From positions 16,739,217 through 16,803,216 of the forward strand of contig NC_083561.1 in assembly GCF_019925205.1 (NCBI RefSeq): a stretch of 64,000 nt of DNA, given 5' to 3'. Below the pieces are notes generated by a model, which made no database searches, was not told the DNA's origin, and saw nothing but the letters and a program-made list of their open reading frames with translations. Positions 11,640 to 22,726 of the stretch are shown here, piece after piece (position 1 is the first letter of the stretch; the number at the start of each line of letters is the position of its first letter). Made by a program: the position numbers and the translations under genes. Source of the stretch: Metopolophium dirhodum (lineage: Eukaryota; Arthropoda; Insecta; Hemiptera; Aphididae).

Positions 11640-13412
11640 TCTTTTGCGCGACTATTTTTTTTATTTTTTATTTTTATTTTTGTGTCTGTCATCACTCATC
11701 ACCTTTTAGGACACTTCTAGTTGGTACTTTGGGGGGTCAAAAGTAAACATTTCCCAGTAGTTTTCAAAAACGCCTAGAAAAACAAAATAAAAATTAAGGA
11801 AAAACTGGAATTTTTACGCAAAATCTGTTTTCGAGAAAATCGATTTTGGTTTTTGGTGTAACTCGAAAACAAATGACCGTAGGGACATGACATTTTGACT
11901 GAATATTAGCATTTTCTATACACCATAAAATTTTGAAAATATTTTGACTCTTTTTGAGCTGTTTACGGACATTGTCAGTTTTCAATTTTTTTAGTTTTTT
12001 TTTCTATAAATATCAATAAAATTTTATCTGTTGAGTAAAAAAGCTTGAAAATTTAATAGAAGGCTCCTAGGTTATTGTTTCAAAGGCAGATGAAAAAAAT
12101 TAAAAATCCTTAGTCACAGTTTTTATTTATAAGCATTTAAAGTTCAAATTTTGACAAAATACAGAAAAATCACGAAAATTAGCAAACTATTTTGAGTTGA
12201 GAATTCATAAAAATTTTTCTTTTTAAATCTAAGATTTGAAAATGTAATATAAGATTAATCATAAGTTTGTCTACCTTTATCAAAAAAAAAATGTCTACAA
12301 GAACTTAAATTAAATTTTTATGAGCGTCTGAAATTTATATTTTTACAACATTTGATATTCACTCGATTTCTCATGTAACAATTTTCTTATTTTATTGTAA
12401 TTAAAAAACGAATGACTGTAGATACTTGAAAATTTCACTGAATGTTTATATTAGCATTTTCTATACACCATAAAATGTTGAAAATATTTTGACTCTTTTT
12501 GAGCTGCTTACAGACATTTTCAATTTCCATTTTTTTTTCTATAAATATCAATAACATTTTATTTGTTGGTTAAAATAGCTTGAACGTAAATAAAAATAGG
12601 CTCCTAGGTTCTTGTTTCAAAGGCAGATGAAAAAAATTAAAAATCCTTAGTCACCGTTTTTATTTATAAGAATTTTAAGTTCAAATCTTGACAAAATACG
12701 GAAAAATTACGAAAATTAGCAAATTATTTTGAGTTGAGAATTCATATTTTTACAACATTTGATATTCACTCGATTTCTCTTATTTTGTTGTAATTTAAAA
12801 ATGTATGACTGTAGATACTTGAAAATTTGACTAAATGTTTATATTAGCATTTTCTATACACGATAAAATTTTGAAAATAATTTTACTCTTTTTGAGCTGT
12901 TTACGGACATTATCAGTTTTAAATTTTTTTAGTTTTTTTTTTCTATAAATATCAATTAAACTTTATTTGGGGTAAAAAAGCGTGAAAATGTAATACAAGG
13001 CTCCTAAAGTATCGTTCTTATAGCAATTGAAAAATATTAAAAATACATAGGCACAATTTTTTTTTATAAGCATTTAGAGTTCAAATTTTGACGACATTTA
13101 TCAAATTTATAATTTATTAATTATTTTGTAGTTAAAAATGTATAAAATGTTTAACTTTTATGGCTAAGGATTGAAAATTTAAAACAAGGCTCCACGTAAA
13201 TAGGTTATATATAAATTACTTTATTCACAATAATATCATCAAATATACTTGGTAAAATCATAGGCTGACTGACCGTTTTTGCTCAGAATCGTTTTTCTTA
13301 TACAATGATATTATATCATTGAATTCAAATTTAACACCATCCATTACAGTGACCCACTTGTAACCTACCGTACAGCAGAGCGACATCCACTTATCCACCT
13401 TTTTTTTTGATC
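11640..13412 (+). repeat. Repeat family A, long copy inside composite unit 1
   Basis: The left end is altered: where other copies read GAGCGAAGCGATGAATG, this one has CGCGAAGCGATTTCATTTGG and GCGCGAGCGATTTGC before the T-rich stretch. The body is internally triplicated, with TTGATATTCACTCGAT-type segments at about 12350 and 12760 and ATTAGCATTTTCTATACAC occurring three times. It ends with TTTGCTCAGAATCG, the palindrome and the usual tail. An 84-codon open frame at 11492-11746 crosses its left edge and is identical in unit 2, but crosses a repeat boundary and has no domain. Confidence 0.75.
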
Positions 13413-13834
13413 AATATTATGGCACTGGTAAAAACTTGTGTGAAAATATTTTATAAATTAAAGTTTGTCAATTTTGTTTTTTCTAACTGTTTCATGTTAT
13501 TAAAAATGTATGTTATTCTTTTTCTAATATATTTTGTATGCGTATAATCTAACCCTAGTAAATGGCCATTTTCTACGGTCGATTGTTTAAAATGCATAAC
13601 GGCGTGGACACTTTGTACAGTATGGTCAAAATGTTCATTTCAGAACGCGGACACTTTGTTCTATTATATGCATTATGCATAAAGTAGTTATGTACAATGT
13701 ACATATAAAATGTTCTAAATTTGGATGAGATTTAAACATTTATTATTTTTATATTTAAGCTGGTAACAACCAAACATTATTTGGTGCTATTATATATTTA
13801 AAAATTATAATTGTAATATATTATAAAGTCAATC

Positions 13835-14030
13835 AACATTTTTTTTTTAAGGAGGAACGGTTGGAACGGTTGGGACGGTTGGTTGAAACACGTTTGTATG
13901 TTTGGCGAGGATTTGTAGCTGAAAATCCCGGGTGCTCACCCATCCGAGAGCAAGCAATACCCGTCGGTACGTACACTCGGAGCATTTCTGTAGTTGGATG
14001 TACTAGCCACGCCACTCCAAGATACCAAAA
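13835..14030 (-). mobile_element. SINE-like retroposon with a 5S-rRNA-like block
   Basis: On the minus strand the element reads GGAGTGGCGTGGCTAGTACA, later GCTCTCGGATGGGTGAGCAC CCGGGATT, then a GTCCCAACCG/GTTCCAACCG mini-repeat, and ends CTCCTTAAAAAAAAA. The GGATGGGTGA block resembles the 3' internal-promoter region of 5S rRNA genes, and the A-tail at the opposite end is what a retroposed RNA would leave. The 5S link rests on one conserved block only. It sits inside the 13564-14588 element, so it inserted later. Confidence 0.4.
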
Positions 14031-14329
14031 ATGTTTATAATATAAATAACTAATAAGTCAATACAATGTACCTAAATTTTTTTTTGAATTTACAAATTAC
14101 AGGATAAGTAACAAACAAACCTAATTGCTGTTATCGCCTATATTATATTACCAAATTAAATATACCAAAAGGTATTTAAACATTATTTTTAATAATTTGT
14201 CATGACTTCAGAATTTTTTATATTATACCTATACGGCTATACCTATACTTACTGTGGTTGTTGATGCTTGCATTTAGCGAGAGATGCTGAAGGCACAGTC
14301 CGCTGACCGACATTCCATATACTTTAGCC

Positions 14330-14353
14330 GAGTCGATAACAGGTTATCGACTC
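14330..14353. repeat. 11-bp perfect hairpin
   Basis: GAGTCGATAAC and GTTATCGACTC are exact inverted copies separated by AG. It lies inside the long-TIR element; purpose unknown. Confidence 0.6.
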
Positions 14354-14407
14354 ATTATCAGGGTGCACTGCGAGGAAGCGTATACGGGGTGCACCCCAAT
14401 ACTTAAT

Positions 14408-14442
14408 TTACCATACGATAATAATAATAATAATAATAATAC
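14408..14442. repeat. (ATA)n microsatellite
   Basis: Eight or more uninterrupted ATA/ATT-type trinucleotide units. Confidence 0.9.
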
Positions 14443-14589
14443 CTATACTTAATAATGTATATAATTTGTATATTGTATATTATATAGTAGTAGGTACAAA
14501 GTGTCCGCGTTCTACAATGTTAATGTTTACCCGATCGTACAAAGTGGCCGCGTTTCGCACTTTTAATATTTTACCGTACTAAGTGACCT

Positions 14590-15021
14590 AGAACTCTAGG
14601 AAAAAATCAGTCAATGGTGAAACCTCCTCAGCGGTAGACAAGCGACGACTGAAGCTTGGTCCAGACCAAGAAATATGTTTCTGACATTGTCGTCGATAAA
14701 TATTTATGTTACTGTTTATGACGGAAAATCGGAACCATTGTCGACGACAAATTTTTCTTTGTTCTGGACGGAGTTTAAGGTGTATTCGGGATTTTGATAT
14801 CTACATATTTTACTTTCATTATTAAACAGTCAACTAACTAGGTACCAGTCAACACTGAAGTAAATCATTTTGAACAAGTAAAAACTAAAAACGAATATGA
14901 TGTTATAAAATATAAATTACTTATAATGTTAAAAACCTATATAATGATTGAAGGCTGTCGTTAGGTTCTCTCGAAGGTTTTGTTTCAAATTTCAATAATG
15001 TATTTACTTGACGAGCAATTA
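14590..15021. other. Non-coding interval
   Basis: Contains an inverted CTTGGTCCAGACCAAG palindrome near 14655 and GTCGTCGATAAA/TTGTCGACGACAAA words near 14691 and 14737 that form a loose inverted pair. Probably a further small decayed MITE. No gene. Confidence 0.35.
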
Positions 15022-15810
15022 TTTTGAGTAGAAATGTCCATTATCATATTTAAATTATAATAAACTTCTAATGCCTTTTGTTTATTTTGTTCAACTTATT
15101 TCGTGTGCCGTGTGATATAAAGTATATATTACCTCACCGAGTAAATAAATTATTGAAACAAAATAAGTGTACTTCAATTAAATTAAATTTATTTATGATA
15201 TCAAATCTTTATAGTTTATACTTTATAGTGCTTTAAGATTTGTTGGGGATTTATTTTATAACTAAGTTTCTTTTTTTTATTCAATATAAGTACTTTTCTT
15301 TATTTTTTATTCTTTGTTTGTACACTTTACACTTGTCACTTTATTTGGCATATTTATAATAATTAAATAATACACTAATATTAGTAATAATTACAATTTA
15401 ACAAATTACATTAAACAAAATATAATACGTTTAATGTGATTTAATGAAGCGATAGTCGATAACGAAATGCGTCGTAATTTGCTAAGCCACCGTGGTCTTG
15501 TACTGTACTACTGCGTTACTACTGCCTTAACCTAACGAAATTAAGTGGGAGAACCGATCGGCACGACAACGCGAAATTTGGCCGCCGCCCGTGATTCCAC
15601 ATTTTATTATAATTTCTCATTAAAAAGTATCCACGTTTCTTTTATTAACTTAATTTTCTACTTTTAACTGTACGATTTCGGTGATTTTTTCAAAAGGATC
15701 ATCTGCACAGTTTGTCTGATTTTTTTCCAATTTATTAGGTGTTGATTGATTCAGTATAATATAATTGGTTAGGTCCGGTTAAAAAAAAACACCAACATTT
15801 ACACTGTTGA
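15022..15810 (+). repeat. Repeat family B, copy 2
   Basis: Matches copy 1 (1072-1880) in both blocks and extends further to the right, where TTTCGGTGATTTTTTCAAAA GGATCATCTGC and the following TTGATTGATTCAGTATAAT also match copy 3 near 37560-37650. The extension shows the family is longer than copy 1 alone suggests. Confidence 0.7.
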
Positions 15811-16369
15811 AATGGGTAACTCCTACAGTCCTACCCAACTTTAATTCAAGTTCAACATATCCATAACACTATTACAGTGACACTCCTAACCTTACCGTTT
15901 CTTTACAGGACACTCTTTTTGTTTTTACTTATGTAGTTTGGCCTTTGGCGGTGTACTGAAAACAATAGTGAAGTCAGCTTATTATCGTCGCATTGATCAC
16001 TATAATTCGGTGCTTGGCACGTGCAGTCGTGCAGAAGTAATAATATGGTTGATAGTATTAAATATTTATATTAGTTTATGGCTATATGGATATAAACAAT
16101 ACACTATACAGTATAATCTAGTGCGACGGTAGTGGCGTGAAGCTAAGTAAAAAAAAAAGGCAAGCGGTCACTACCGTAATACATTACACGAGCCAGAGTT
16201 TGCCCATTGAATGTGTGTAAATTTGCCCATTTTATTTAGCCAGGGCTACAGACCTAATGAATTGACGGATTGGTCCGTTTGTGGTATAGATCGGGCATGA
16301 CGTGCAGATTACACCTTTGTAATTTTTGAAATTGCCGGTACATAAAAATATGTTATAAAAAACTACTGA
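15811..16369. other. Non-coding interval
   Basis: A 64-codon open frame at 15938-16132 has no recognisable domain and no splice context. AAAAAAGGCAAGCGGTCACT at 16148 resembles the start of inverted family A tails. No gene is called. Confidence 0.35.
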
Positions 16370-16440
16370 TATCCCAACAAAAACACTTCGTCGAACACAG
16401 TGTAAAAAATTGCTAAGTCAAAAAAACCTGGTCACCTTCA
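16370..16440 (-). repeat. Repeat family C, inverted copy
   Basis: Reverse complement of the family C phrase at 10830-10902: ATCCCAACAAAAACACTTCG, then TGTAAAAAATTGCTAAGTC and CTGGTCACCTTCAG. Confidence 0.65.
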
Positions 16441-16756
16441 GCATTATAAAGATGTGATATAATAATTGCTAAGTAAATTAAATTTAAAATAAATGTATTC
16501 TATCATTTCTATCTCAATAATTTATTTACTTTGCGAGAATTTATTACGACAAATAAACATGTCTGCTCGTAACTGCGGACTATTTAACAAATTTTCATTA
16601 CAAATGTTACTAAATTTGTTTTGTAAAAAGGTCTTAATTATTAATTTATAAAGTATAAAGTAAATAAATTATTGAGATAGAATACATTTATTTTAAATTT
16701 AATTTACTTGGCAATTATTAATAATATATTGACATCACATCTTTACAATGCTGAAG
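16433..16756. mobile_element. MITE with roughly 110-bp terminal inverted repeats
   Basis: The left arm runs from CTTCAGCATTATAAAGATGT through TTAAATTTAAAATAAATGTA to CTCAATAATTTATTTACTTT. The right arm (about 16640-16756) is its reverse complement, ending ACATCTTTACAATGCTGAAG. The two arms enclose about 100 bp. Foldback structure and small size fit a miniature inverted-repeat element. Confidence 0.75.
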
Positions 16757-16759
16757 ATG

Positions 16760-16815
16760 CAGTGGCGGGTTTAAGGGTGGGGGAGGGCTACGGAGGCATT
16801 AGCCCCCCCCCCCTT
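16760..16815 (+). mobile_element. hAT-like left terminus
   Basis: CAGTGGCGGGTTTAAGGGTG followed by a G/C-rich run (GGGGGAGGGCTACGGAGG, ATTAGCCCCCCCCCCC) resembles termini of hAT elements encoding ZMYM1-like transposases (family knowledge). It lies about 0.5 kb upstream of the possible transposase N-terminus at 17311, suggesting one original element. No matching right end was found. Confidence 0.45.
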
Positions 16816-17310
16816 GGGGTTTAGCTATTTATTTTTCTAAGGTGAGTATTATGATATACCTGCCAATTATCATAATAAAATATCGTCATCGAAGAATATG
16901 GTTATTTAATATTTATGGACATTTGATATTTGAATGCTCTGAATGGCTGACATACAGAACACGGAAAGTCGGGCTTACCGCGCGGTATCTATAAAATAAT
17001 ACAACTATATAGATGTCTGCCCGCTGCGATCCGCGTACTCGTCCACCATGGCAGACCGCGGTCTGTGTGCCCGAGCTATTTTTGGATGGTTTTTTCATTC
17101 GACGCGGTCCGCGGTTGATGGTAACATACTAATATTGTTATGTCTACACTATTATAGGGAATTTTACATTTGTACACAATACACTTATTTCCATGTACGG
17201 ACGGTTGCACGGTCGGTTTAATCATTTAAATCATTCGGTGTTTAACCGATTTTCGAACAAGGAACGACGCGTTTCCGATAATCATTAAAATTTACAATTC
17301 ACATTTCACA

Positions 17311-17724
17311 ATGATGAATGCTGATGGAATTGATGGAAATAGTAAAAATACAACTACTGCAAAAAGAAAACAAGTAAACATTTCTACGTTTTTTAACAAG
17401 AAACATATTATTTTATCAAAACAAATTAATAAAACAGACAATTTAAATATTCCGATTCCGTCAACTTCTCAATTATCTGAAAATAAACAAAAATCTGATT
17501 GCAGTATAGAAATTATATTTGAGAACCTTTAACTGATATTGACGATATTGGGTGTTATATAAACTCATCAATGTCAATAAATCAAAATACAAAATATCGT
17601 TCAGTTAAAAAAAACTATTTGCCTGAATCTGATTTTGTTTATCCTTTTTCAACACACGTAAAAAAAGGCAAAGAAGGAAAACGATACTTAAATCAATCTT
17701 ACTTCACGAAATTAATTAATATTA
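17311..17724 (+). pseudogene. N-terminal fragment of a possible hAT/ZMYM1-like transposase, interrupted
   Basis: An ATG at 17311 opens a 73-codon frame, lysine-, asparagine- and threonine-rich, including KQVNISTFFNKKH and PIPSTSQLSENKQK. It stops at 17530. A one-base shift at about 17519-17525 restores an open frame that continues TDIDDIGCYINSSMS and then YRSVKKNYLPESDF and FSTHVKKGKEGKRY, until family A composite unit 2 begins at 17723. Disordered start, IPSTS and a basic block before a missing zinc-finger region are the usual layout of ZMYM1/TTF-type hAT transposases, but no zinc ligand pattern is visible, so the family call is tentative. The gene is broken by both the frameshift and the insertion. 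Confidence 0.45.
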
Positions 17725-20700
17725 GATTCTGAGCGAAGCGATGAATGTATTGATTTTACAATGATGTGTTTTTTTTTTATTTTTTATTTTTTATTTTTGT
17801 GTCTGTCATCACCTTTTAGGACAGTAAAAGTGCTTGGATTTTCTTCAATAGTAACTTTTCTGATAGGAAAGTGAATCTAGTTGGTACTTTGGGGGGTCAA
17901 AAGTAAAAATTTCCCAGTTATATTTTTACAACATTTGATATTCACTCGATTTTTCATGTAACAATTTTCTTATTTTATTGTAATTAAAAAACGAATGACT
18001 GTAGATACTTGAAAATTTTACTGAATGTTTATATTAGCATTTTCTATACACCATAAAATGTTGAAAATATTTTGACTCTTTTTGAGCTGCTTACAGACAT
18101 TTTCAATTTCCATTTTTTTTAGTTTTTTTTCTATAAATATCAATAAATTTTTATTTGTTGGGTAAAAAAGTGTGAAAATTTAATACAAGGCTCCTGATAT
18201 GTCGTTCTAATAGCAGTTGAAAAATATTAAAAATACATAGGCACAATTTTTTTTATAAGCATTTAAAGTTCAAATTTTGACAACATTTATCAAATTTATA
18301 ATTTATAAATTATTTTGTAGTTAAAAATATATAAAATGTTTAACTTTTATGGCTAAGGATTGAAAATTTAGAACAAGGCTCCACGTAAATAGGTTATAAT
18401 ATATAAATTACTTTATTCACAATATCATCAAATAATATACTTGGTAAAATCATAGGCTGACTGACCGTTTTCGCTCAGAATCGTTTTTCTTATACAATGA
18501 TATTATATCATTGAATTCAAATTTAACACCATCCATTACAGTGACCCGCTTGTAACCTACTGTACAGCAGAGCGACATCCACTTATCCACCTTTTTTATA
18601 TGGATTTAAAATACAGCCAAGTAAATTCTTGAACCTCAATGGTGCGTGATAAAACCCACCCCTGTGAAGATGACCAGTTTTTTTTGACTTAGCAATTTTT
18701 TTACACGGAGTTCGACGAAGTGTTTTTGTTGGGATATAAACATAGGGACAAAAACTCCATATTATGATACAAAATAAAATAAATTTTTAAAAAAATCGAT
18801 TATGTATTTTATATACACTATACAATAGTGACGTATTTAATAACTAGGTGTCTAGGCATGTTATATTACAGTTACTCTACTGTAATTTAATAAGCCTGGG
18901 TCTCCCACGAGTTTTCTCAGTGAGGTACAGTATTTTAAAGAGAATTTTACTTAAAATAAAATAATAAATATTAACGTTTACGAAGGGGGCCGTAGATATA
19001 TACTATAATATTATACATTGGTTATATATTATTTATTGGCGAAAGTATACAGCCCCATAGCTCTGTGCTGGAAAAATTATCAGAAACCTACTCCCCCCAT
19101 GAACATTTTTAAATAATCCACTGTACGTCTATACCTATACAACACTTGTATAAATTATGGACAATGAAAGCTACATAGCTATACATAAATACCAATATAA
19201 AATATTAAAGTACCTATCAAAAAATTTGAAACTATAGTAATATTATATTTGTATACCGATTCAAAAATTAGCGCAAGTTCATTCGTCAATCATTATACCT
19301 TGTCGTTATTGGTCGGTGTGGACTAATGACACTGCAGCTCTATGCGAAACCAGTTATATTCTTTTTTTTGCACGCAATAGTTTACGATGTTTATGACGGT
19401 CCCACTTGGTGGGAGAAATTAGACCTCGAAACCGCGAAGCGATTTCATTTGGATGCGCGAGCGATTTGCACTCTCTTTTGCGCGACTATTTTTTTTATTT
19501 TTTATTTTTATTTTTGTGTCTGTCATCACTCATCACCTTTTAGGACACTTCTAGTTGGTACTTTGGGGGGTCAAAAGTAAACATTTCCCAGTAGTTTTCA
19601 AAAACGCCTAGAAAAACAAAATAAAAATTAAGGAAAAACTGGAATTTTTACGCAAAATCTGTTTTCGAGAAAATCGATTTTGGTTTTTGGTGTAACTCGA
19701 AAACAAATGACCGTAGGGACATGACATTTTGACTGAATATTAGCATTTTCTATACACCATAAAATTTTGAAAATATTTTGACTCTTTTTGAGCTGTTTAC
19801 GGACATTGTCAGTTTTCAATTTTTTTAGTTTTTTTTTCTATAAATATCAATAAAATTTTATCTGTTGAGTAAAAAAGCTTGAAAATTTAATAGAAGGCTC
19901 CTAGGTTATTGTTTCAAAGGCAGATGAAAAAAATTAAAAATCCTTAGTCACAGTTTTTATTTATAAGCATTTAAAGTTCAAATTTTGACAAAATACAGAA
20001 AAATCACGAAAATTAGCAAACTATTTTGAGTTGAGAATTCATAAAAATTTTTCTTTTTAAATCTAAGATTTGAAAATGTAATATAAGATTAATCATAAGT
20101 TTGTCTACCTTTATCAAAAAAAAAATGTCTACAAGAACTTAAATTAAATTTTTATGAGCGTCTGAAATTTATATTTTTACAACATTTGATATTCACTCGA
20201 TTTCTCATGTAACAATTTTCTTATTTTATTGTAATTAAAAAACGAATGACTGTAGATACTTGAAAATTTCACTGAATGTTTATATTAGCATTTTCTATAC
20301 ACCATAAAATGTTGAAAGTATTTTGACTCTTTTTGAGCTGCTTACAGACATTTTCAATTTCCATTTTTTTTTCTATAAATATCAATAACATTTTATTTGT
20401 TGGTTAAAATAGCTTGAAAGTAAATAAAAATAGGCTCCTAGGTTCTTGTTTCAAAGGCAGATGAAAAAAATTAAAAATCCTTAGTCACCGTTTTTATTTA
20501 TAAGAATTTTAAGTTCAAATCTTGACAAAATACGGAAAAATTACGAAAATTAGAAAATTATTTTGAGTTGAGAATTCATATTTTTACAACATTTGATATT
20601 CACTCGATTTCTCTTATTTTGTTGTAATTAAAAAATGTATGACTGTAGATACTTGAAAATTTGACTAAATGTTTATATTAGCATTTTCTATACACGATAA

Positions 20701-21236
20701 AATTTTGAAAATAATTTTACTCTTTTTGAGCTGTTTACGGACATTATCAGTTTTAAATTTTTTTAGTTTTTTTTTTTCTATAAATATCAATTTAACTTTA
20801 TTTGGGGTAAAAAAGCGTGAAAATGTAATACAAGGCTCCTAAAGTATCGTTCTTATAGCAATTGAAAAATATTAAAAATACATAGGCACAATTTTTTTTT
20901 ATAAGCATTTAGAGTTCAAATTTTGACGACATTTATCAAATTTATAATTTATAAATTATTTTGTAGTTAAAAATGTATAAAATGTTTAACTTTTATGGCT
21001 AAGGATTGAAAATTTAAAACAAGGCTCCACGTAAATAGGTTATATATAAATTACTTTATTCACAATAATATCATCAAATATACTTGGTAAAATCATAGGC
21101 TGACTGACCGTTTTCGCTCAGAATCGTTTTTCTTATACAATGATATTATATCATTGAATTCAAATTTAACACCATCCATTACAGTGACCCGCTTGTAACC
21201 TACAGCAGAGCGACATCCACTTATCCACCTTTTTTC
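17723..21236 (+). mobile_element. 3.5-kb composite repeat unit, copy 2
   Basis: Same order as unit 1: short family A copy (17723-18598), non-A interior (18599-19474) and long family A copy (19474-21236). The interior is virtually identical to 10767-11640. The long copy differs from unit 1 by scattered single bases, such as GTTGAAAGTATTTTG for GTTGAAAATATTTTG, and by a short deletion in the tail near 21202 (the CTGTA of ACCTACTGTACAGC is missing). It interrupts the reading frame ending at 17722, so this copy is an insertion and not ancestral DNA. Confidence 0.75.
18664..18737 (+). repeat. Repeat family C, copy inside composite unit 2
   Basis: Identical to the phrase at 10830-10902; it travelled with the composite unit. 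Confidence 0.7.
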
Positions 21237-22725
21237 TTTTGAATACTTAAAATCAAAATATATTTCGCAGTGATTTTAATTATAATAAATTGTATTGGAT
21301 ACATCAATTCAATCATTAGGTATTATAATATACTGTATAGCACTGAACTAGGATTCTTAATGCTAGGAAACTATATACCTAGGAACTAATTTAGATATTC
21401 TATGTCGATAGGTGTACAGAATGTTCAAATCAGTTCATTATATAGGAGTCCTAAATGATCTGATGACGTTAAAAGGTTTTAAACTACGTACCACATAATA
21501 TTAATGAAACGAGGTGTGCTACGGATGATAATAATATTATATTGTACACAGTATATACTGTACACGCACCGTGCGCTGTCGCACTTTCACTCGGCGGCCT
21601 TGTTCACGGCTGTCGGATCAATACAGATTCTGAAAAATATGCGACGTTGCCGTATGTAACCGTTTGCCCAGACAGTTTCACCCTCGAATCGATTTAGGTA
21701 TATCAACAACACACGCAACAGAGTATTTACCCGAATCGGTTTTTGTCAACGGCAAATAACGAGATTCGAAATCAAGAGAAGAATCTGTATAATATTAGTT
21801 TTTAGTGATAATATGGTTTATTTCTCTATTATTGTTCTACTACTTTTTCTATTATAGGTACCTAGGTAGTTACAATATAATATTACTACTTATAAGGAAC
21901 TCACTTATAAGCTATAATAATGCTATAGCTGGACTGCAGATCGCAATATTAATTTTTCACTATGCTATATTTTATCTATTTGAAATAGTTTACGTTACAT
22001 AAATTATTTTTTCAATGTACCTAGGTATGCAATTAATTTAATATTACCTTATATATTTTTTACACGGGTATATCAGAACTAAATTAAATTAAATTCAAAA
22101 ATCTACAATGTTATGCGTTTGTAAGACGGACTCACGGAGAAAACATATTATAAGTATGACATTCTCTTAATTATCACATTTATTGAATTCGTATTTAGTA
22201 GGCAAGCAAAATAAATTATACAATTAGTTAAGTATACTCGGAAGTTCTAAAAAGTCGTATTTAAAGTTAATTTATTTTAATTATACGTATAATATACTAA
22301 TTGGCTATATAATAGTTGATAGTACCAATGTCCAATACGCTGTACTGCTAAAGGATAATAAATAATTGTAATAATTCTTCATTAAGGGAATAAACTTAAA
22401 TTACAAATATTCTATGAAATATAGTGATAGACTAGTAGAGTTATACAAATATAATAATAATTTTTAAAATTATATAATGTATAATATAATATTAAGTACA
22501 TAGGTACCTAAAATATATAATTAATTATTATATAATAATAATGAAAAGGAGATGAGAAAAAAAGAAGAAAATCCAATTCCATTTAAACTAATAATACATT
22601 TAGTAAGTATTTTTTATATAACAAGAAAACTCATCAATTGTAGAGAACAAATAAAATGTATTACAGCATTACCAGCAGACGCTAAAATATTAGCAAGGCA
22701 TAACATATTATAATATAGGTATCAG
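21237..22725. other. Intergenic DNA, GC-rich block at 21550-21660
   Basis: AT-rich DNA with one CpG-bearing block (CACCGTGCGCTGTCGCAC, CTCGGCGGCC). Short open frames show no domain. No continuation of the interrupted 17.3-kb frame was recognised immediately to the right of composite unit 2. Confidence 0.35.
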
Positions 22726-22726
22726 T

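Larger units (their letters stand above)
9886..13412 (+). mobile_element. 3.5-kb composite repeat unit, copy 1
   Basis: Nearly identical to 17723-21236, offset about 7834 bp. Both units start exactly at the family A left end (TTAGATTCTGAGCGAAGCG) and stop at the family A tail (ACATCCACTTATCCACC plus T run), while the DNA outside differs completely. Inside are a short family A copy (9886-10766), about 0.88 kb of non-A DNA (10767-11640) and a longer family A copy (11640-13412). Matching ends and shared interior suggest the whole block moved or was copied as a unit. The mechanism is not known. Confidence 0.75.
13564..14588. mobile_element. Long-terminal-inverted-repeat element with doubled CGGACACTTTGTAC motif
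   Basis: The left arm (13564-13663) and right arm (14494-14588) are imperfect inverted copies of about 95 bp. Each contains two spaced copies of a 13-15 bp word: left GGACACTTTGTAC and GCGGACACTTTGTTC, right ACAAAGTGTCCGCGTT and ACAAAGTGGCCGCGTTT. The 1.0-kb body lacks a transposase and holds a separate SINE-like insertion and a palindrome. It fits a foldback or MITE-type DNA transposon. No clear target duplication was found. Confidence 0.6.

Noticed and set aside
11492..11746. 84-codon open frame repeated identically at 19326-19580
   Set aside because: Identity is explained by the recent duplication of the whole 3.5-kb unit. The frame runs across the left edge of a family A copy and through a poly-T region, with no domain.
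11794..11985. 63-codon minus-strand frame (also 19628-19819) with a similar frame on plus at 43602-43814
   Set aside because: Similarity between the frames follows from DNA similarity of family A copies in opposite orientations. No start-codon conservation or domain and many copies carry stops.
14330..14353. Hairpin as a transcription terminator
   Set aside because: Eukaryotic DNA inside a transposon-like element; no gene ends here.
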